From assembly GCA_965261945.1 (NCBI GenBank), contig CBDHEF010000002.1, positions 2,418,001 through 2,482,000 on the forward strand: a stretch of 64,000 bases of DNA, read 5' to 3'. The position numbers were made by a program, and so were the translations under genes. The notes under the pieces are model-generated. The model saw nothing but the letters and a program-made list of their open reading frames with translations. It was not told the DNA's origin and ran no database searches. This stretch comes from VXOI01 sp965261945. Lineage in GTDB: Bacteria > Chloroflexota > Dehalococcoidia > Lucifugimonadales > UBA3495. This document shows positions 49,875 to 58,695 of the stretch, one piece after another. Within the stretch, counting starts at the first letter, position 1, and the number at the start of each line of letters is the position of its first letter.

Positions 49875-50331
49875 ATGGGCAACCCAGTCAACCTGGGCAA
49901 GTGCGCCGGGCGCGGGGGGCAGAGAGGAGGGCCCCGCCGCCAAGCCAGCAGATATGAAGGTGTGCGGCCGGACTTGGAAAAAGCCCTTGAGTGGCTGGAC
50001 TTGCACTGGAAGGGAAACCGCCACTGTGCGGTATGCGAAAATACCGATTGGGGAATTCTCGATGAGGCCGTGGAGATGCGGGCGTACAATGAGGGCCGAG
50101 CCGTCATCGGCGGTTCCATCTTCCCCAGTTCTCCTTATGATTTCCGGTGCGCCGTCGTGGGCAGTACCAACCTGCGGGACCACCTGCGTGTCCGCAATTG
50201 CCATCGGAGCAGGTTTTGCTTTAGTGGACAAATCGACGATGAAGCGCCAAGCCTTCCAAATCATTCAACTGGCCGACGAGATGGAACAGATAAGAGACGA
50301 GAGTATTGAAGGATACTCACCTAGTGATTAA
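49875..50331 (+). pseudogene. Probable frameshifted zinc-ribbon-like small protein gene
   Basis: One frame from ATG 49875 gives KALEWLDLHWKGNRHCAVCE and onward to about 50158, including C-x2-C (CAVC) and AVIGGSIFPSSPYDF. A second frame then gives PTCGTTCVSAIAIGAGFALV to 50331. Joined at the GGG run 50159-50161 they match, from memory, a small two-knuckle family with CPxCG...IGGPxYP...CxxCGxT...NA endings. Either frame alone breaks the pattern. It lies between trpD and trpC in the same direction. Confidence in the family is low. Confidence 0.4.
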
Positions 50332-50389
50332 GAACAGCCTCCCCGCTGGCCGGCGACTTGACAGAATTGAACGGTAACGGTGCCTTGAT

Positions 50390-51214
50390 ATGCCCAGTAT
50401 TCTTGACGAGATAGTAGCGGCCAAGGCGTCCGAGCTGGCAGAGGCCAAGCGGGCCACGCCGCTGGCCGCCATGCAGCAAGCGGCAACGGAGCAGCCGCGC
50501 CCGCTGAACCTGTCGGGCGCGCTCATCGGCGGCGGCATCCGGCTGATTGCCGAGGTCAAGAAGGCGTCGCCCTCCCGCGGGCTGCTGTCGCCGGATTTCG
50601 ACCCGGTGCGGCTGGCCGAAACCTACGTTTCCAACGGCGCCGCGGCGGTCTCCTGCCTCACCGATCCGCGCTTTCAGGGCGAGCTGGCCCATCTGTCGGC
50701 CATCAAGCAGAGCGGGGCATCGAGCCGCGCTCCCGTGCTGCGCAAGGACTTCATCTTTGACCCCTACCAGGTGTACGAGGCCCGCGCCGCCGGCGCCGAC
50801 GGCATCCTGCTCATCGTCGCCATCCTGGATCCCGCGCTGCTGAAGGAACTGCTGGAAACGGCGCAGTCCCTGTGGATGCAGTGCCTGGTCGAGGTGCATG
50901 ACGAGAGCGAGATGGAGACCGCGATTGAGGCGGGAGCCGAAATCATCGGCATCAACAACCGCGACCTGCACACCTTCACCACCGATCTGGCAGTTACTCA
51001 ACGCCTGGCTCCGCTGGCGCCGCGCGGCAAGGTGATGGTCAGCGAGAGCGGCATCTTCACCCGCGACGACCTGCGCCTGCTCAACCGGGTGCGGGTCAAC
51101 GCCGCGCTGGTGGGCGAGGCGCTGGTCACCGCCCCCGACGTGGCCGCCAAGGTGCGCGAGCTGTCGGGCCAGCGCGTCGCGCCCCAATCCCCTCCCCCTG
51201 CGGGGGAGGGTTAA
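50390..51214 (+). CDS. trpC: Indole-3-glycerol phosphate synthase
   Basis: A TIM-barrel enzyme that closes the indole ring from CdRP. LIAEVKKASPSRG (catalytic Lys and Glu region), VLRKDFIFDPYQVYEARAAG, IIGINNRDLHTF and VSESGI are all present. The 274-residue protein ends in a Pro-rich tail that is the translated start of a palindrome (51189-51210), so the repeat has replaced the natural C-terminus. Followed 18 bp later by trpF. Confidence 0.95.
   Translation: MPSILDEIVAAKASELAEAKRATPLAAMQQAATEQPRPLNLSGALIGGGIRLIAEVKKASPSRGLLSPDFDPVRLAETYVSNGAAAVSCLTDPRFQGELAHLSAIKQSGASSRAPVLRKDFIFDPYQVYEARAAGADGILLIVAILDPALLKELLETAQSLWMQCLVEVHDESEMETAIEAGAEIIGINNRDLHTFTTDLAVTQRLAPLAPRGKVMVSESGIFTRDDLRLLNRVRVNAALVGEALVTAPDVAAKVRELSGQRVAPQSPPPAGEG
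51189..51210. repeat. Palindrome overlapping the trpC 3' end
   Basis: CCCCTCCCCCTGCGGGGGAG and following GG form a hairpin. The trpC reading frame runs into it before stopping. Confidence 0.8.
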
Positions 51215-51232
51215 AGCAGGGGAGCGCCCAGC

Positions 51233-51910
51233 ATGATACGGGTCAAAATCTGCGGCCTCGGCACCCCCTCCGACGCCTGCATGGCGGCGGAAGCCGGGGC
51301 CGACTTCATCGGCATGGTCTTCGTACCGGAACGCCGCCGCCGTATCATGCCTGACGAGGCGAAGAACATCGTTGACGCGGTGCGCGGTTTGAACGGGCCT
51401 TCGCCCCGCATGGTCGGCCTGTTCGCCGATCAACCGCTGGAAGAGGTCAACGAGATAGTCGCCCATTGCGGGGTGGACGCCGTGCAGCTCTGCGGGCGGG
51501 AAAGTGTCGAGTACGCGGCGGCGGTTGACTGCCAGGTAATCAAGGTCGTCCACGTCCCGGCCTCCTACCGGGCGCCGGACGACGTGCCCCAACTGGCCGA
51601 CAGGGTACGGGAGTACGCCTGCGCCGGCTGCCTGGTCACGCTGGACCGGCTGGTGGAGGGCATACAGGGCGGCACGGGGCAGAGCTTCAACCTGGACGTG
51701 GCGGCTTCGCTGGCTCGCCGGGGCAACGACTTTCTGCTGGCCGGCGGACTCGCCCCCGCCAACGTGGGGCGCGCCATCAGCATCGTCAGGCCCTGGGGTG
51801 TGGACGTTTCCAGCGGCGTGGAGACCCTCGGCAAGAAGGACCGCCGCAAGATACAGCGGTTCGTAAGCAACGCAAAGGACACCGACGCCGCCCTCACCGG
51901 CTCGGCCTGA
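51233..51910 (+). CDS. trpF: Phosphoribosylanthranilate isomerase
   Basis: It converts PRA to CdRP. The 225-residue TIM barrel has VKICGLGTPSDA with the catalytic Cys, FIGMVFVPERRRR, DAVQLCGRES with the strand-5 region, LAGGLAPANVGRA and VDVSSGVETLGKKD, the standard set. A second, separate TrpC/TrpF arrangement rather than the fused E. coli form. Confidence 0.95.
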   Translation: MIRVKICGLGTPSDACMAAEAGADFIGMVFVPERRRRIMPDEAKNIVDAVRGLNGPSPRMVGLFADQPLEEVNEIVAHCGVDAVQLCGRESVEYAAAVDCQVIKVVHVPASYRAPDDVPQLADRVREYACAGCLVTLDRLVEGIQGGTGQSFNLDVAASLARRGNDFLLAGGLAPANVGRAISIVRPWGVDVSSGVETLGKKDRRKIQRFVSNAKDTDAALTGSA

Positions 51911-51926
51911 GTACCGCAGGCGGACG

Positions 51927-51960
51927 CCCTCACCCCAACCCTCTCCCTTTGGGAGAGGGG
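51927..51960. repeat. CCCTCTCCC-type palindrome before trpB
   Basis: CCCTCACCCCAACCC leads into a CCTCTCCC-TTTG-GGAGAGG hairpin that fills the gap between trpF and trpB. Confidence 0.8.
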
Positions 51961-51986
51961 ATTATTACAAAAACGGACGGAGAACG

Positions 51987-53195
51987 ATGGCAACTCAACC
52001 AACGGCAGTATTTCCAGACGAGCGGGGCCGCTTCGGCGACTTTGGCGGCAGGTTTATCCCTGAAACTTTGATGGCGGCGGTGGCCGAGCTGGAAGAGGCC
52101 TACAACACCGTGAAGGCCGACGAGGATTTCCAGGCGCGGCTTGACGGCCTGCTGGCCAACTACGTGGGCCGTCCCACGCCGCTCTACTACGCCGAAAACC
52201 TCTCGCGGCGCCTGGGCGGCGCAAAGATCTACCTGAAGCGCGAGGACCTGGCCCACACCGGCGCCCACAAGATAAACAATGCCCTCGGGCAGGCGCTCTT
52301 GGCGCAGCACATGGGCAAGCGGCGCATCATCGCCGAGACCGGCGCGGGGCAGCACGGCGTCGCCGCGGCAACCGCCTGCGCCATGCTGGGCTTGCAGTGC
52401 ATCGTCTATATGGGCGAGGAAGACATCCGCCGGCAGTCCCTCAACGTGTTCCGAATGCGCCTGCTGGAAGCCGAGGTTATCAGCGTCGAGTCGGGAACCC
52501 GGACGCTGAAGGACGCCATCAACGAGGCCATCCGCGACTGGGTCACCAACGTGGAAAACACCCACTACCTCATCGGCAGCGTGGTCGGCCCGCACCCCTA
52601 CCCGGTGATGGTGCGCGACTTCCAGAGCGTCATCGGACGCGAGGCGCGGGCGCAGATTCTCGCGGCCGAGGGCTGCCTGCCCGACTACGTGATGGCCTGC
52701 GTCGGCGGCGGCAGCAACGCCATAGGCGCCTTTCACTCCTTCGTCCCCGACGAGGACGTGCGGCTGGTTGGGATCGAGGCCGGCGGAAAAGGACTGGACA
52801 GCGGCGAGCATTCGGCCAGCCTAACCGCCGGGCGACCGGGTGTGCTGCACGGCGCAATGACCTACCTGTTGCAGGACGAGGACGGGCAGGTAAGCCCGGC
52901 CCACAGCATCTCGGCGGGGCTGGACTACCCCGGCGTCGGCCCGGAGCACAGCTACCTCAAGGACTCGGGCCGGGCCAAGTACCGCGAGGTAACCGACCCG
53001 CAGGCACTGGAGGGCTTCCACCTCCTCTGCCGAACCGAGGGCATAATCCCGGCCCTGGAGTCGGCCCATGCCGTCTACGGCGCGGCGGAACTCGCCCCCA
53101 CGCTCCCGCAGGACAGCATCATCCTCGTCTGCCTGAGCGGCCGCGGCGACAAGGACATCGGCATTGTGGCCGAGGCCGAGGACATCTCGCTTTAG
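51987..53195 (+). CDS. trpB: Tryptophan synthase beta chain
   Basis: A PLP enzyme joining indole and serine. K95 in HTGAHKINN forms the Schiff base. GAGQHGVAAATA, CVGGGSNAIG (phosphate cup) and LSGRGDKD are conserved. At 402 residues it is a standard TrpB1, which normally works with TrpA. No trpA follows: the next gene is on the other strand. The 156-bp tail after it has a degenerate CCCTGAGCC...GGAGGG repeat near 53280. Confidence 0.95.
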   Translation: MATQPTAVFPDERGRFGDFGGRFIPETLMAAVAELEEAYNTVKADEDFQARLDGLLANYVGRPTPLYYAENLSRRLGGAKIYLKREDLAHTGAHKINNALGQALLAQHMGKRRIIAETGAGQHGVAAATACAMLGLQCIVYMGEEDIRRQSLNVFRMRLLEAEVISVESGTRTLKDAINEAIRDWVTNVENTHYLIGSVVGPHPYPVMVRDFQSVIGREARAQILAAEGCLPDYVMACVGGGSNAIGAFHSFVPDEDVRLVGIEAGGKGLDSGEHSASLTAGRPGVLHGAMTYLLQDEDGQVSPAHSISAGLDYPGVGPEHSYLKDSGRAKYREVTDPQALEGFHLLCRTEGIIPALESAHAVYGAAELAPTLPQDSIILVCLSGRGDKDIGIVAEAEDISL

Positions 53196-53351
53196 AAGCT
53201 GTGACATGGCTCTCTCCGTCCGCATTAAGTCGAAGTGAGTTTGCCCTCGTTGCTCCTGAAAAGCTAACGGTACGCCCTCGCCCTGAGCCTTTCGCGGAGG
53301 GTATGCGAACTTGTCACACCCTCTTGATTGCTGTTACTCCGCCTGTGGGGT

Positions 53352-54164
53352 TTACTGCCGCGGCGTCTCGCAGACGGGCTGGAAGACACTGAAGACCGCG
53401 CCCTGCGGGTCGGCAAGGGCGGCGAAGCGTCCGATGGCCGGCTGGCCCTCCACCGGCACGATGTCTGTGGGAGGCATATAGACGGCGCCGCCCAGCGACT
53501 TGGCCTGCTCCACGGTGGCCTCCGCATCGTCCACGCCGAAGTATATGCTCCAGTGGGGCGGGGACTCGCCCGTCTCGGGCGTAATCTGCATAACACCGGC
53601 CACCTCTACCCCGCCGGCCCGGAGCATGGCGTAATCCTGCGGCTGCATCACCTCTCCGCGCTCCATGCCAAGCGCGGCCATGTAAAAGTCCACGGCGGCG
53701 GCGCGGTCTGTAGTCAGCAGTTCGTTCCAGAAAATCGCGCCGGTCTCGCCCTTGATGCCCGTGCCGATGTGCTGCTTGGGCTGCCAGATGGCGAAGAAAG
53801 CGCCCTGAGGGTCCTGGCACATCGCCATGCGCCCGGCATCGAATACGTCCATCGGCCCGAACACCACCTGCCCCCCGTGCTGTGCGATAGAGGCGGCAGA
53901 CTCATCGGCATTGTTGACGGTGAAGTAAGTTTTCCAGTGGGGCGGCACGTTCTGGCTCCGCTCCTCCTCGCCCTGCTGGTAGATGGAGCAAGCGTACTGG
54001 CCGCTGAGCTTTTGCATATGGTAGTAGGAATCCGGCCCCATCTCCTGCGGGTCGTTCTCCCAGCCGAAGAGAGCGCCGTAGAAGGACAGGGCGCCTTTCT
54101 CGTCGCTGGTGGAAAGTTCGAACCACGATGGCGCTCCTGGCGCGTGTGAAGTTACTTCCGGCAT
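53352..54164 (-). CDS. Two-domain VOC (glyoxalase-fold) protein
   Basis: 270 residues, two tandem VOC domains. The first begins PSWFELSTSDEKGALSFYGA with GWE; the second begins IFWNELLTTDRAAAVDFYMA and ends DPQGAVFSVFQP. This is the arrangement of the CFP-30B/27-30 kDa antigen-like VOC proteins. Both domains have W-x-E-L strands, but full metal ligand sets are not evident. Function is unknown. Its own promoter is at 54232. Confidence 0.8.
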   Translation of the reverse strand: MPEVTSHAPGAPSWFELSTSDEKGALSFYGALFGWENDPQEMGPDSYYHMQKLSGQYACSIYQQGEEERSQNVPPHWKTYFTVNNADESAASIAQHGGQVVFGPMDVFDAGRMAMCQDPQGAFFAIWQPKQHIGTGIKGETGAIFWNELLTTDRAAAVDFYMAALGMERGEVMQPQDYAMLRAGGVEVAGVMQITPETGESPPHWSIYFGVDDAEATVEQAKSLGGAVYMPPTDIVPVEGQPAIGRFAALADPQGAVFSVFQPVCETPRQ

Positions 54165-54231
54165 ATCGGGTATTTGCTCCTCTTGATTCGGATTGCTGCG
54201 GCCTCCGTGTTCCGGGGCGGCGCACTTTCAG

Positions 54232-54259
54232 TGTATATCTTTTTATATTTCTGAAACAA
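54232..54259 (-). promoter_or_regulatory. Promoter of the two-domain VOC gene
   Basis: On the minus strand TTGTTT (54254-54259) and TATACA (54232-54237) are 16 bp apart in a locally AT-rich patch, giving a leader of about 60 nt. Confidence 0.45.
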
Positions 54260-54360
54260 TGACCAATTGTCATCGGAAACTTCGGGAGACAACCAGGGCC
54301 GCCGGCACAGTCTGCAATCAGGAAGGAGAGAGGATTCCAGGTCAGGACGGAATGGATTCA

Positions 54361-55632
54361 TCAAGAAACCGCTTTGTCTTCCCTGAATCGCTCCACGTCC
54401 TCAGGGGTGTAGCCAAGCTGCTCCAGGATTTCGGCGGTGTGCTCGCCCAGGGCGGGCGATGGGGGAGCGTGGGGGAGCGGTGTTCCGCTGAAGCGGGCGT
54501 AGGGGCCGACCATCTTCACTGCGCCTTCCTGGGAGTGGACGAACTCGTCGACCAGATTGTTGGCGACCACCTGCGGGTCGTCGAACATCTCTTCGATGAA
54601 GCGCACCGGGCCGGCGGGGATGTTGCGCTCCTCGAGGATTCGCAGCCATTCGCCGCTGGTCTTGCTGCGGAAGAGCTTCTCGGCGCGTTGCTCCAGGTCG
54701 CGGCTGTAGGCTTGCGACTCCGGCTTGGTGGGATCCCAGTCAGGAGCCATCGACTCGTCGGTGAGTTCCAGGGTTTCCAGCAGGCGCAGGCGCAGGGGCT
54801 GGCTGAGGCAGCCGACGCCGATGGGGCCGTCGGACGCCATGTAGACGCGGTAATAGATGTTGCCATGATGCTCGCGGCGCCGGCTGCCCGGCGAAAGGGC
54901 CACCAGGTCGTCGAAGGACGCTCCGGCCTCGCGTTGTTCGCTGATGTCCCGCAGCGTCTTTTCCCGCGTTTCCTTGTCCAATGCCTCGACGTGCAGGAAG
55001 CGGGCACCCATCAGGTTCAGGGCCTGGCCGAGCAGCGTGGTCTCGATTTTCTGGCCTACGCCGGTGCGCTCGCGGGCGAAGAGGGCGGCGCAGACCGAGG
55101 CGGTCATGGCAATGCCCGACGAAGTGTCGATGAGCGGGCTGGACCAGACCCAAGAAGGCACATTGTCCACGGTCTTGGTTTCCGAGGCAATCATACCGGT
55201 CATCGCCTGGATAATCATGTCATAGCCGGGGCGGTGGGCGTCGGGCCCCTGCCGCCCGTAGGCGGTGAGTTCGCAGTAGACCAGACGCGGGTTGATGGCC
55301 GACAGCGTTTCGTAGTCCACGCCCAGCTTGGCGGCCACGTCGGGGCGGTAGTTGACCAGCACGACATCCATCCGCTGCACTAGGCGCGACAGAATTTCCT
55401 GCGCTTCCGGCTTGGTGAGGTCGAGGGGCAGGCTGCGCTTGCCGCGGTTGTAGGTCATGAAGGTGCGGCTCTCGGTGGGCGTGAACCGCTGGGTTAATCG
55501 CCACGGTTCGCCCCAGGGCGGCTCCAGCTTGATGACGTCGGCCCCCATTTCGGCCAGCAGCCGCCCGGCCAGCGGCCCGGCGATGATTTCAGTAAAGTCG
55601 GCCACCCTGACGCCTTCCAAAGGGCCTGCCAT
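54361..55632 (-). CDS. CaiB/BaiF family (class III) CoA-transferase
   Basis: A 423-residue intertwined-dimer CoA-transferase. Its N-terminus VRVADFTEIIAGPLAGRLLAEMGADVIKLEPP is the family signature. RGKRSLPLDL follows, and a catalytic Asp is expected near VYMASDGPIG or GPDAHRPGYD; I did not fix it. It moves CoA between carboxylic acids (as for formate/oxalate, carnitine, bile-acid or succinate donors); the substrate is unknown. ATG 55632 follows AGGAGG. It heads a leftward catabolic group with two hydrolases and an amidohydrolase. Confidence 0.9.
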   Translation of the reverse strand: MAGPLEGVRVADFTEIIAGPLAGRLLAEMGADVIKLEPPWGEPWRLTQRFTPTESRTFMTYNRGKRSLPLDLTKPEAQEILSRLVQRMDVVLVNYRPDVAAKLGVDYETLSAINPRLVYCELTAYGRQGPDAHRPGYDMIIQAMTGMIASETKTVDNVPSWVWSSPLIDTSSGIAMTASVCAALFARERTGVGQKIETTLLGQALNLMGARFLHVEALDKETREKTLRDISEQREAGASFDDLVALSPGSRRREHHGNIYYRVYMASDGPIGVGCLSQPLRLRLLETLELTDESMAPDWDPTKPESQAYSRDLEQRAEKLFRSKTSGEWLRILEERNIPAGPVRFIEEMFDDPQVVANNLVDEFVHSQEGAVKMVGPYARFSGTPLPHAPPSPALGEHTAEILEQLGYTPEDVERFREDKAVS

Positions 55633-55705
55633 CGTCAGTTACCTCCTGAATGCGGCTAAGACTTCAACAAAAATATTCTTGGCGTTGCTTGCCGGGCATT
55701 GATAG

Positions 55706-56146
55706 TCACGTACTGCTCAGGAAACGGAAATCTCGTTCCTTGAGCTTGGTTCTGTGCCAAGGCCAAGGCTTTTCCCTGAATAAGTCCATTCTCAATTGAA
55801 GGGCGAAAGCACGAAGGGCTTCTTCCTTTTCTTCGTCTGATTTTTGGACTCCGGTGTGGACTTGATCTAGGAAGAAGTAACCTCGGGAAATAGTGACGTC
55901 TGGGCAATACAACCAGCACAAACTCAGTTGCTTCAAGAATTCTTCCTTCATCCTTGTCGCCTCTGTGGGGTCTGTGCCGACGTAGAAACCCTTTAGGTTT
56001 TGGAGTAAAGCAATGTAGCGTTCTTCCATCCGATCATATCGCTGCCATTGCCTCTTGCTATGTTCATTGAGCATCCAGCCAATAACGACGATTGCCACTG
56101 GCACTGTAGCAGGGATTAATATCTTTGCCATATCGATCCATGACAT
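55706..56146 (-). CDS. Small membrane-anchored protein, unknown
   Basis: 146 residues. The N-terminal helix (about 8-25, ILIPATVPVAIVVIGWML) anchors a soluble helical part with LLQNLKGFYVG and WPWHRTKL. No family is recognised. Base composition is AT-richer than its neighbours, which suggests a separate origin. Confidence 0.55.
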   Translation of the reverse strand: MSWIDMAKILIPATVPVAIVVIGWMLNEHSKRQWQRYDRMEERYIALLQNLKGFYVGTDPTEATRMKEEFLKQLSLCWLYCPDVTISRGYFFLDQVHTGVQKSDEEKEEALRAFALQLRMDLFREKPWPWHRTKLKERDFRFLSST

Positions 56147-56291
56147 TATGCATTCACCGAATTCTGAATGGGCTTCTGATGGGTCATTTCCTGCTTATAC
56201 GCTCAAGATTTCGGCTCTCCCCTTGGTCGTTGATGTTGATTTAGGCGAGTCGCGACACATAGTCACTCGGTGGCTTACACGATGGCGACAG

Positions 56292-57002
56292 TTACTCCCC
56301 CAGCAGTTCGGCCAGGGCCTCGTTCACGTCGTCGGGGCGCTCGCAGTGGGGGAAGTGGCCGGCGCGCTCCAGCCTGATGTAGCGGGAGCCGGGGACGGCC
56401 TCGTGGATTTCCAGCTCGTACTCGTCGGGCTGCATGGGGTCGTCAACGCCCCGCACCAGGGTCAGCCGCGCCCTGAGGTTGTGGATGCGGTCGCGGGCGT
56501 CGAAGCGGTCGATGGTCAGCAGGTCGTTGTGCTGCGAGATGGGGCCGACCTTCCTATGGCATTCCACCAGCTCATTCCGCAGGTCCGGATCATCCACGAA
56601 CAGCAGCATGTGCTCCATGGTGTCCAGCCACTTCTGCATCGGCTCCCCGCCCTGTGCCGCGTTGAGGCGAAACTCCAGGCTGCCCGGGGCCCGCTCCTTG
56701 GGGCGCATGGCCACGGTCATCAGCAGCAGACCATCCACCTCGTCGGGCCAGGTCAGGGCATAGTCCAGGGCCACGCAGGCGCCGAGGGTGAAGCCCGCCA
56801 GCACCAGCCCGCCGGTGTGGCCCTGCGCGTACAGCCACTCCCGCAGCCAGCGGGTGTAGCCGGACACGTCGTCGAAGGACTCGCCTTCCGGGTGGCCGGG
56901 CAGGTCGGGGGCCAGTGCATCGGGGAATCGCTGCATCTGGTAGCGGTAGGACGCCGCGCATCCGCCCGCTCCGGGGCCGTGAACCAGGACCAACTGCGAC
57001 AT
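56292..57002 (-). CDS. Alpha/beta-hydrolase-fold protein with Thr at the nucleophile position
   Basis: 236 residues of alpha/beta hydrolase fold: LVLVHGPGAGG (oxyanion loop), LAPDLPGHPEG, the elbow LAGFTLGACV, an acid in VRGVDDPMQ and the final GHFPH with the catalytic His. The elbow normally reads G-x-S-x-G; here the codon is ACC, Thr72. It may be slow, inactive or act as a lyase-like fold member. It starts after GGAGG. Part of the leftward group 53352-59490. Confidence 0.8.
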   Translation of the reverse strand: MSQLVLVHGPGAGGCAASYRYQMQRFPDALAPDLPGHPEGESFDDVSGYTRWLREWLYAQGHTGGLVLAGFTLGACVALDYALTWPDEVDGLLLMTVAMRPKERAPGSLEFRLNAAQGGEPMQKWLDTMEHMLLFVDDPDLRNELVECHRKVGPISQHNDLLTIDRFDARDRIHNLRARLTLVRGVDDPMQPDEYELEIHEAVPGSRYIRLERAGHFPHCERPDDVNEALAELLGE

Positions 57003-57041
57003 TGCAGACCTCCGGGCATTGCGATTGGGACGCCCTCACCC

Positions 57042-57070
57042 TGACCCTCGCCCTCCGGGAGAGGGAACAT
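57042..57070. repeat. CCTCGCCC/GGGAGAGGG-type repeat
   Basis: A degenerate member of the main palindrome family (CCCTCGCCCTCCGGGAGAGG) fills the gap between the amidohydrolase and hydrolase genes. Confidence 0.6.
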
Positions 57071-57090
57071 GAGGGACTTCCGGGTTTTGC

Positions 57091-58491
57091 TCAGACGATG
57101 GGCCAGGGCGATGGGAAGGACAGGCCGGTGCGGGCCAGCATACTCTCGCCCACCGCCTGCACTTCGGCTATCAGGGCCTGCTCATCCACGAACAGCGGCG
57201 TGTGGTCTTCGACCACCACGCGGCCGTCCACGATGACGGTGTGGACGCTGCGCCCATCGGCATTGTAGACCAGGCTGTTGACCGGGTTGAAGAGCGTGGC
57301 CCACTCGGCGCGACGGGTGTCGTACAGCGCCAGGTCGGCCTTCTTGCCCGGCTCGATGGAGCCAATTTCGTCGCCCAGCCCCAGCGTTTGCGCCCCGCTG
57401 ATGGTCGCCAGCTCCAGGGCGGTCTCGGCGGTGATTGCGGAGGAGCTGCGGCGGGCGTCCTTGTACAGCACTGCGATCAGGTACATGGCGCGGTTGGTCT
57501 CGACGAGGTTGGAGTTGTTGCCCGCGTCGGTGCCGATGCCGGCGGTGATGCCTGCCTCCAGCATCTCCGGGAGCAGGCCCCCTGGCGCTACGCCAGATGA
57601 GCCGGAGGTCATGCCGAAGCCGGATTTGACCGCCGCCGTGGGCACGGCCACTACCTTCGCGCCAGTGCGGGCCAGTGTCTCCACCTCCGACTGGTCCAGG
57701 CCCAGGACGTGGGACAGTACGACGTTCTCGCCGAGGACGCCCAGGCTTTCCAGGTATTGGGATGGGCGCATCCCGGTTTCCCGGACAGTGGACTCGACGT
57801 AGGACGCGCTGTTGTTGAAGTGCAGAGTCAGCGATACGCCGTTTTGGTCGGCGAGCTGCTTGGACTCCTGCAACAGCCGGGGGGTGGCGAAGTTGGGGCC
57901 GAAGGGCATGGCCCACGCCCGAACCCGTCCGTCGAGCGCCCCGTCGTAGTCGCGGATGACGCGCTCCACGATGGCGATGGCCGCATCGGTGTCGTAGACC
58001 GGCAGGTTGACGGGGTTGGGAAGGTCGGTGACGTGCGCGCCGACGATGATGCGGCAGCCGGATTGCTCGTAGGCCCGCAGGCCGGCGTCGAGGAACTTGG
58101 TGCTGCCGGGGTCGATGAAGGTGGTGGTGCCGTACTTGAGCAACTCGGTGATGCCCAGCAGCGAGGTCAGGTATTCCTCCTCGGCGGTCATCACGCCCTG
58201 TAGGCGGAACACGTTGGGCAGGTAGTTGGCCCCCAGGCTGTCGGGGAAGATGCCCCGCGTGGCGTGGGCGTAGCTGATGTGTATGTGCCCGTTGACCAGT
58301 CCGGGAGCCACCACCATGCCGGAGGCGTCGATGACCCGGTCGGCGGCAACATCGGCCATGTCGGCCGCCTTGCCTACCTGCGTGATGCGGGCGCCCTCCA
58401 CGAGCACCGCCCCGTCGCGGATGATGCGCCGCTCCCCGTCCATGGTGATGATGTAGCGAGCGCCCTCGATTTTCAGCGAAGCGTCCGGCAT
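57091..58491 (-). CDS. Amidohydrolase (TrzN/AtzB/SsnA-like, metal-dependent)
   Basis: A 466-residue TIM-barrel hydrolase flanked by a small beta domain. Metal ligands are apparent: H-x-H in NGHIHISYAHATRG, His in LTLHFNN, His in VVLSHVLGL and Asp in GIGTDAGNN, the mononuclear chlorohydrolase/deaminase layout. The family includes cytosine, guanine and s-triazine deaminases. The C-terminal VHTVIVDGRVVVED is typical. Substrate unknown; the setting near CaiB and alpha/beta hydrolases suggests xenobiotic or N-heterocycle breakdown, an inference. Confidence 0.88.
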   Translation of the reverse strand: MPDASLKIEGARYIITMDGERRIIRDGAVLVEGARITQVGKAADMADVAADRVIDASGMVVAPGLVNGHIHISYAHATRGIFPDSLGANYLPNVFRLQGVMTAEEEYLTSLLGITELLKYGTTTFIDPGSTKFLDAGLRAYEQSGCRIIVGAHVTDLPNPVNLPVYDTDAAIAIVERVIRDYDGALDGRVRAWAMPFGPNFATPRLLQESKQLADQNGVSLTLHFNNSASYVESTVRETGMRPSQYLESLGVLGENVVLSHVLGLDQSEVETLARTGAKVVAVPTAAVKSGFGMTSGSSGVAPGGLLPEMLEAGITAGIGTDAGNNSNLVETNRAMYLIAVLYKDARRSSSAITAETALELATISGAQTLGLGDEIGSIEPGKKADLALYDTRRAEWATLFNPVNSLVYNADGRSVHTVIVDGRVVVEDHTPLFVDEQALIAEVQAVGESMLARTGLSFPSPWPIV

Positions 58492-58537
58492 ATTGCCCTC
58501 TTTTCAATCCGGCTGCGAAGAGTATTCTACAAAAATT

Positions 58538-58561
58538 CCCTCTCCTTCAGGGGAGAGGGAA
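58538..58561. repeat. CCCTCTCC/GGAGAGGG palindrome
   Basis: TTCCCTCTCCTTCAGGGGAG and AGGGA form a hairpin, another dispersed copy, just upstream of the amidohydrolase start. Confidence 0.75.
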
Positions 58562-58636
58562 CCGCAGTTCACCGTGTGAAGTGGTCCCATCTACCGGGAC
58601 GGGTGCGTCAGTCCGGCAGAGGAGTCTTCCATAATT

Positions 58637-58664
58637 GTAGGGGGCGCACGGCTGTGCGCCCCCT
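58637..58664. terminator. Perfect 12-bp palindromic hairpin
   Basis: TAGGGGGCGCAC, loop GGCT, GTGCGCCCCCTA. It lies 30 bp after the stop of the hydrolase gene at 58696 (leftward) and could end that transcript. A degenerate relative is near 43099-43122. Confidence 0.75.
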
Positions 58665-58695
58665 ATCCGTCACTCGGCGGGAAGCCTCGGCCGGC

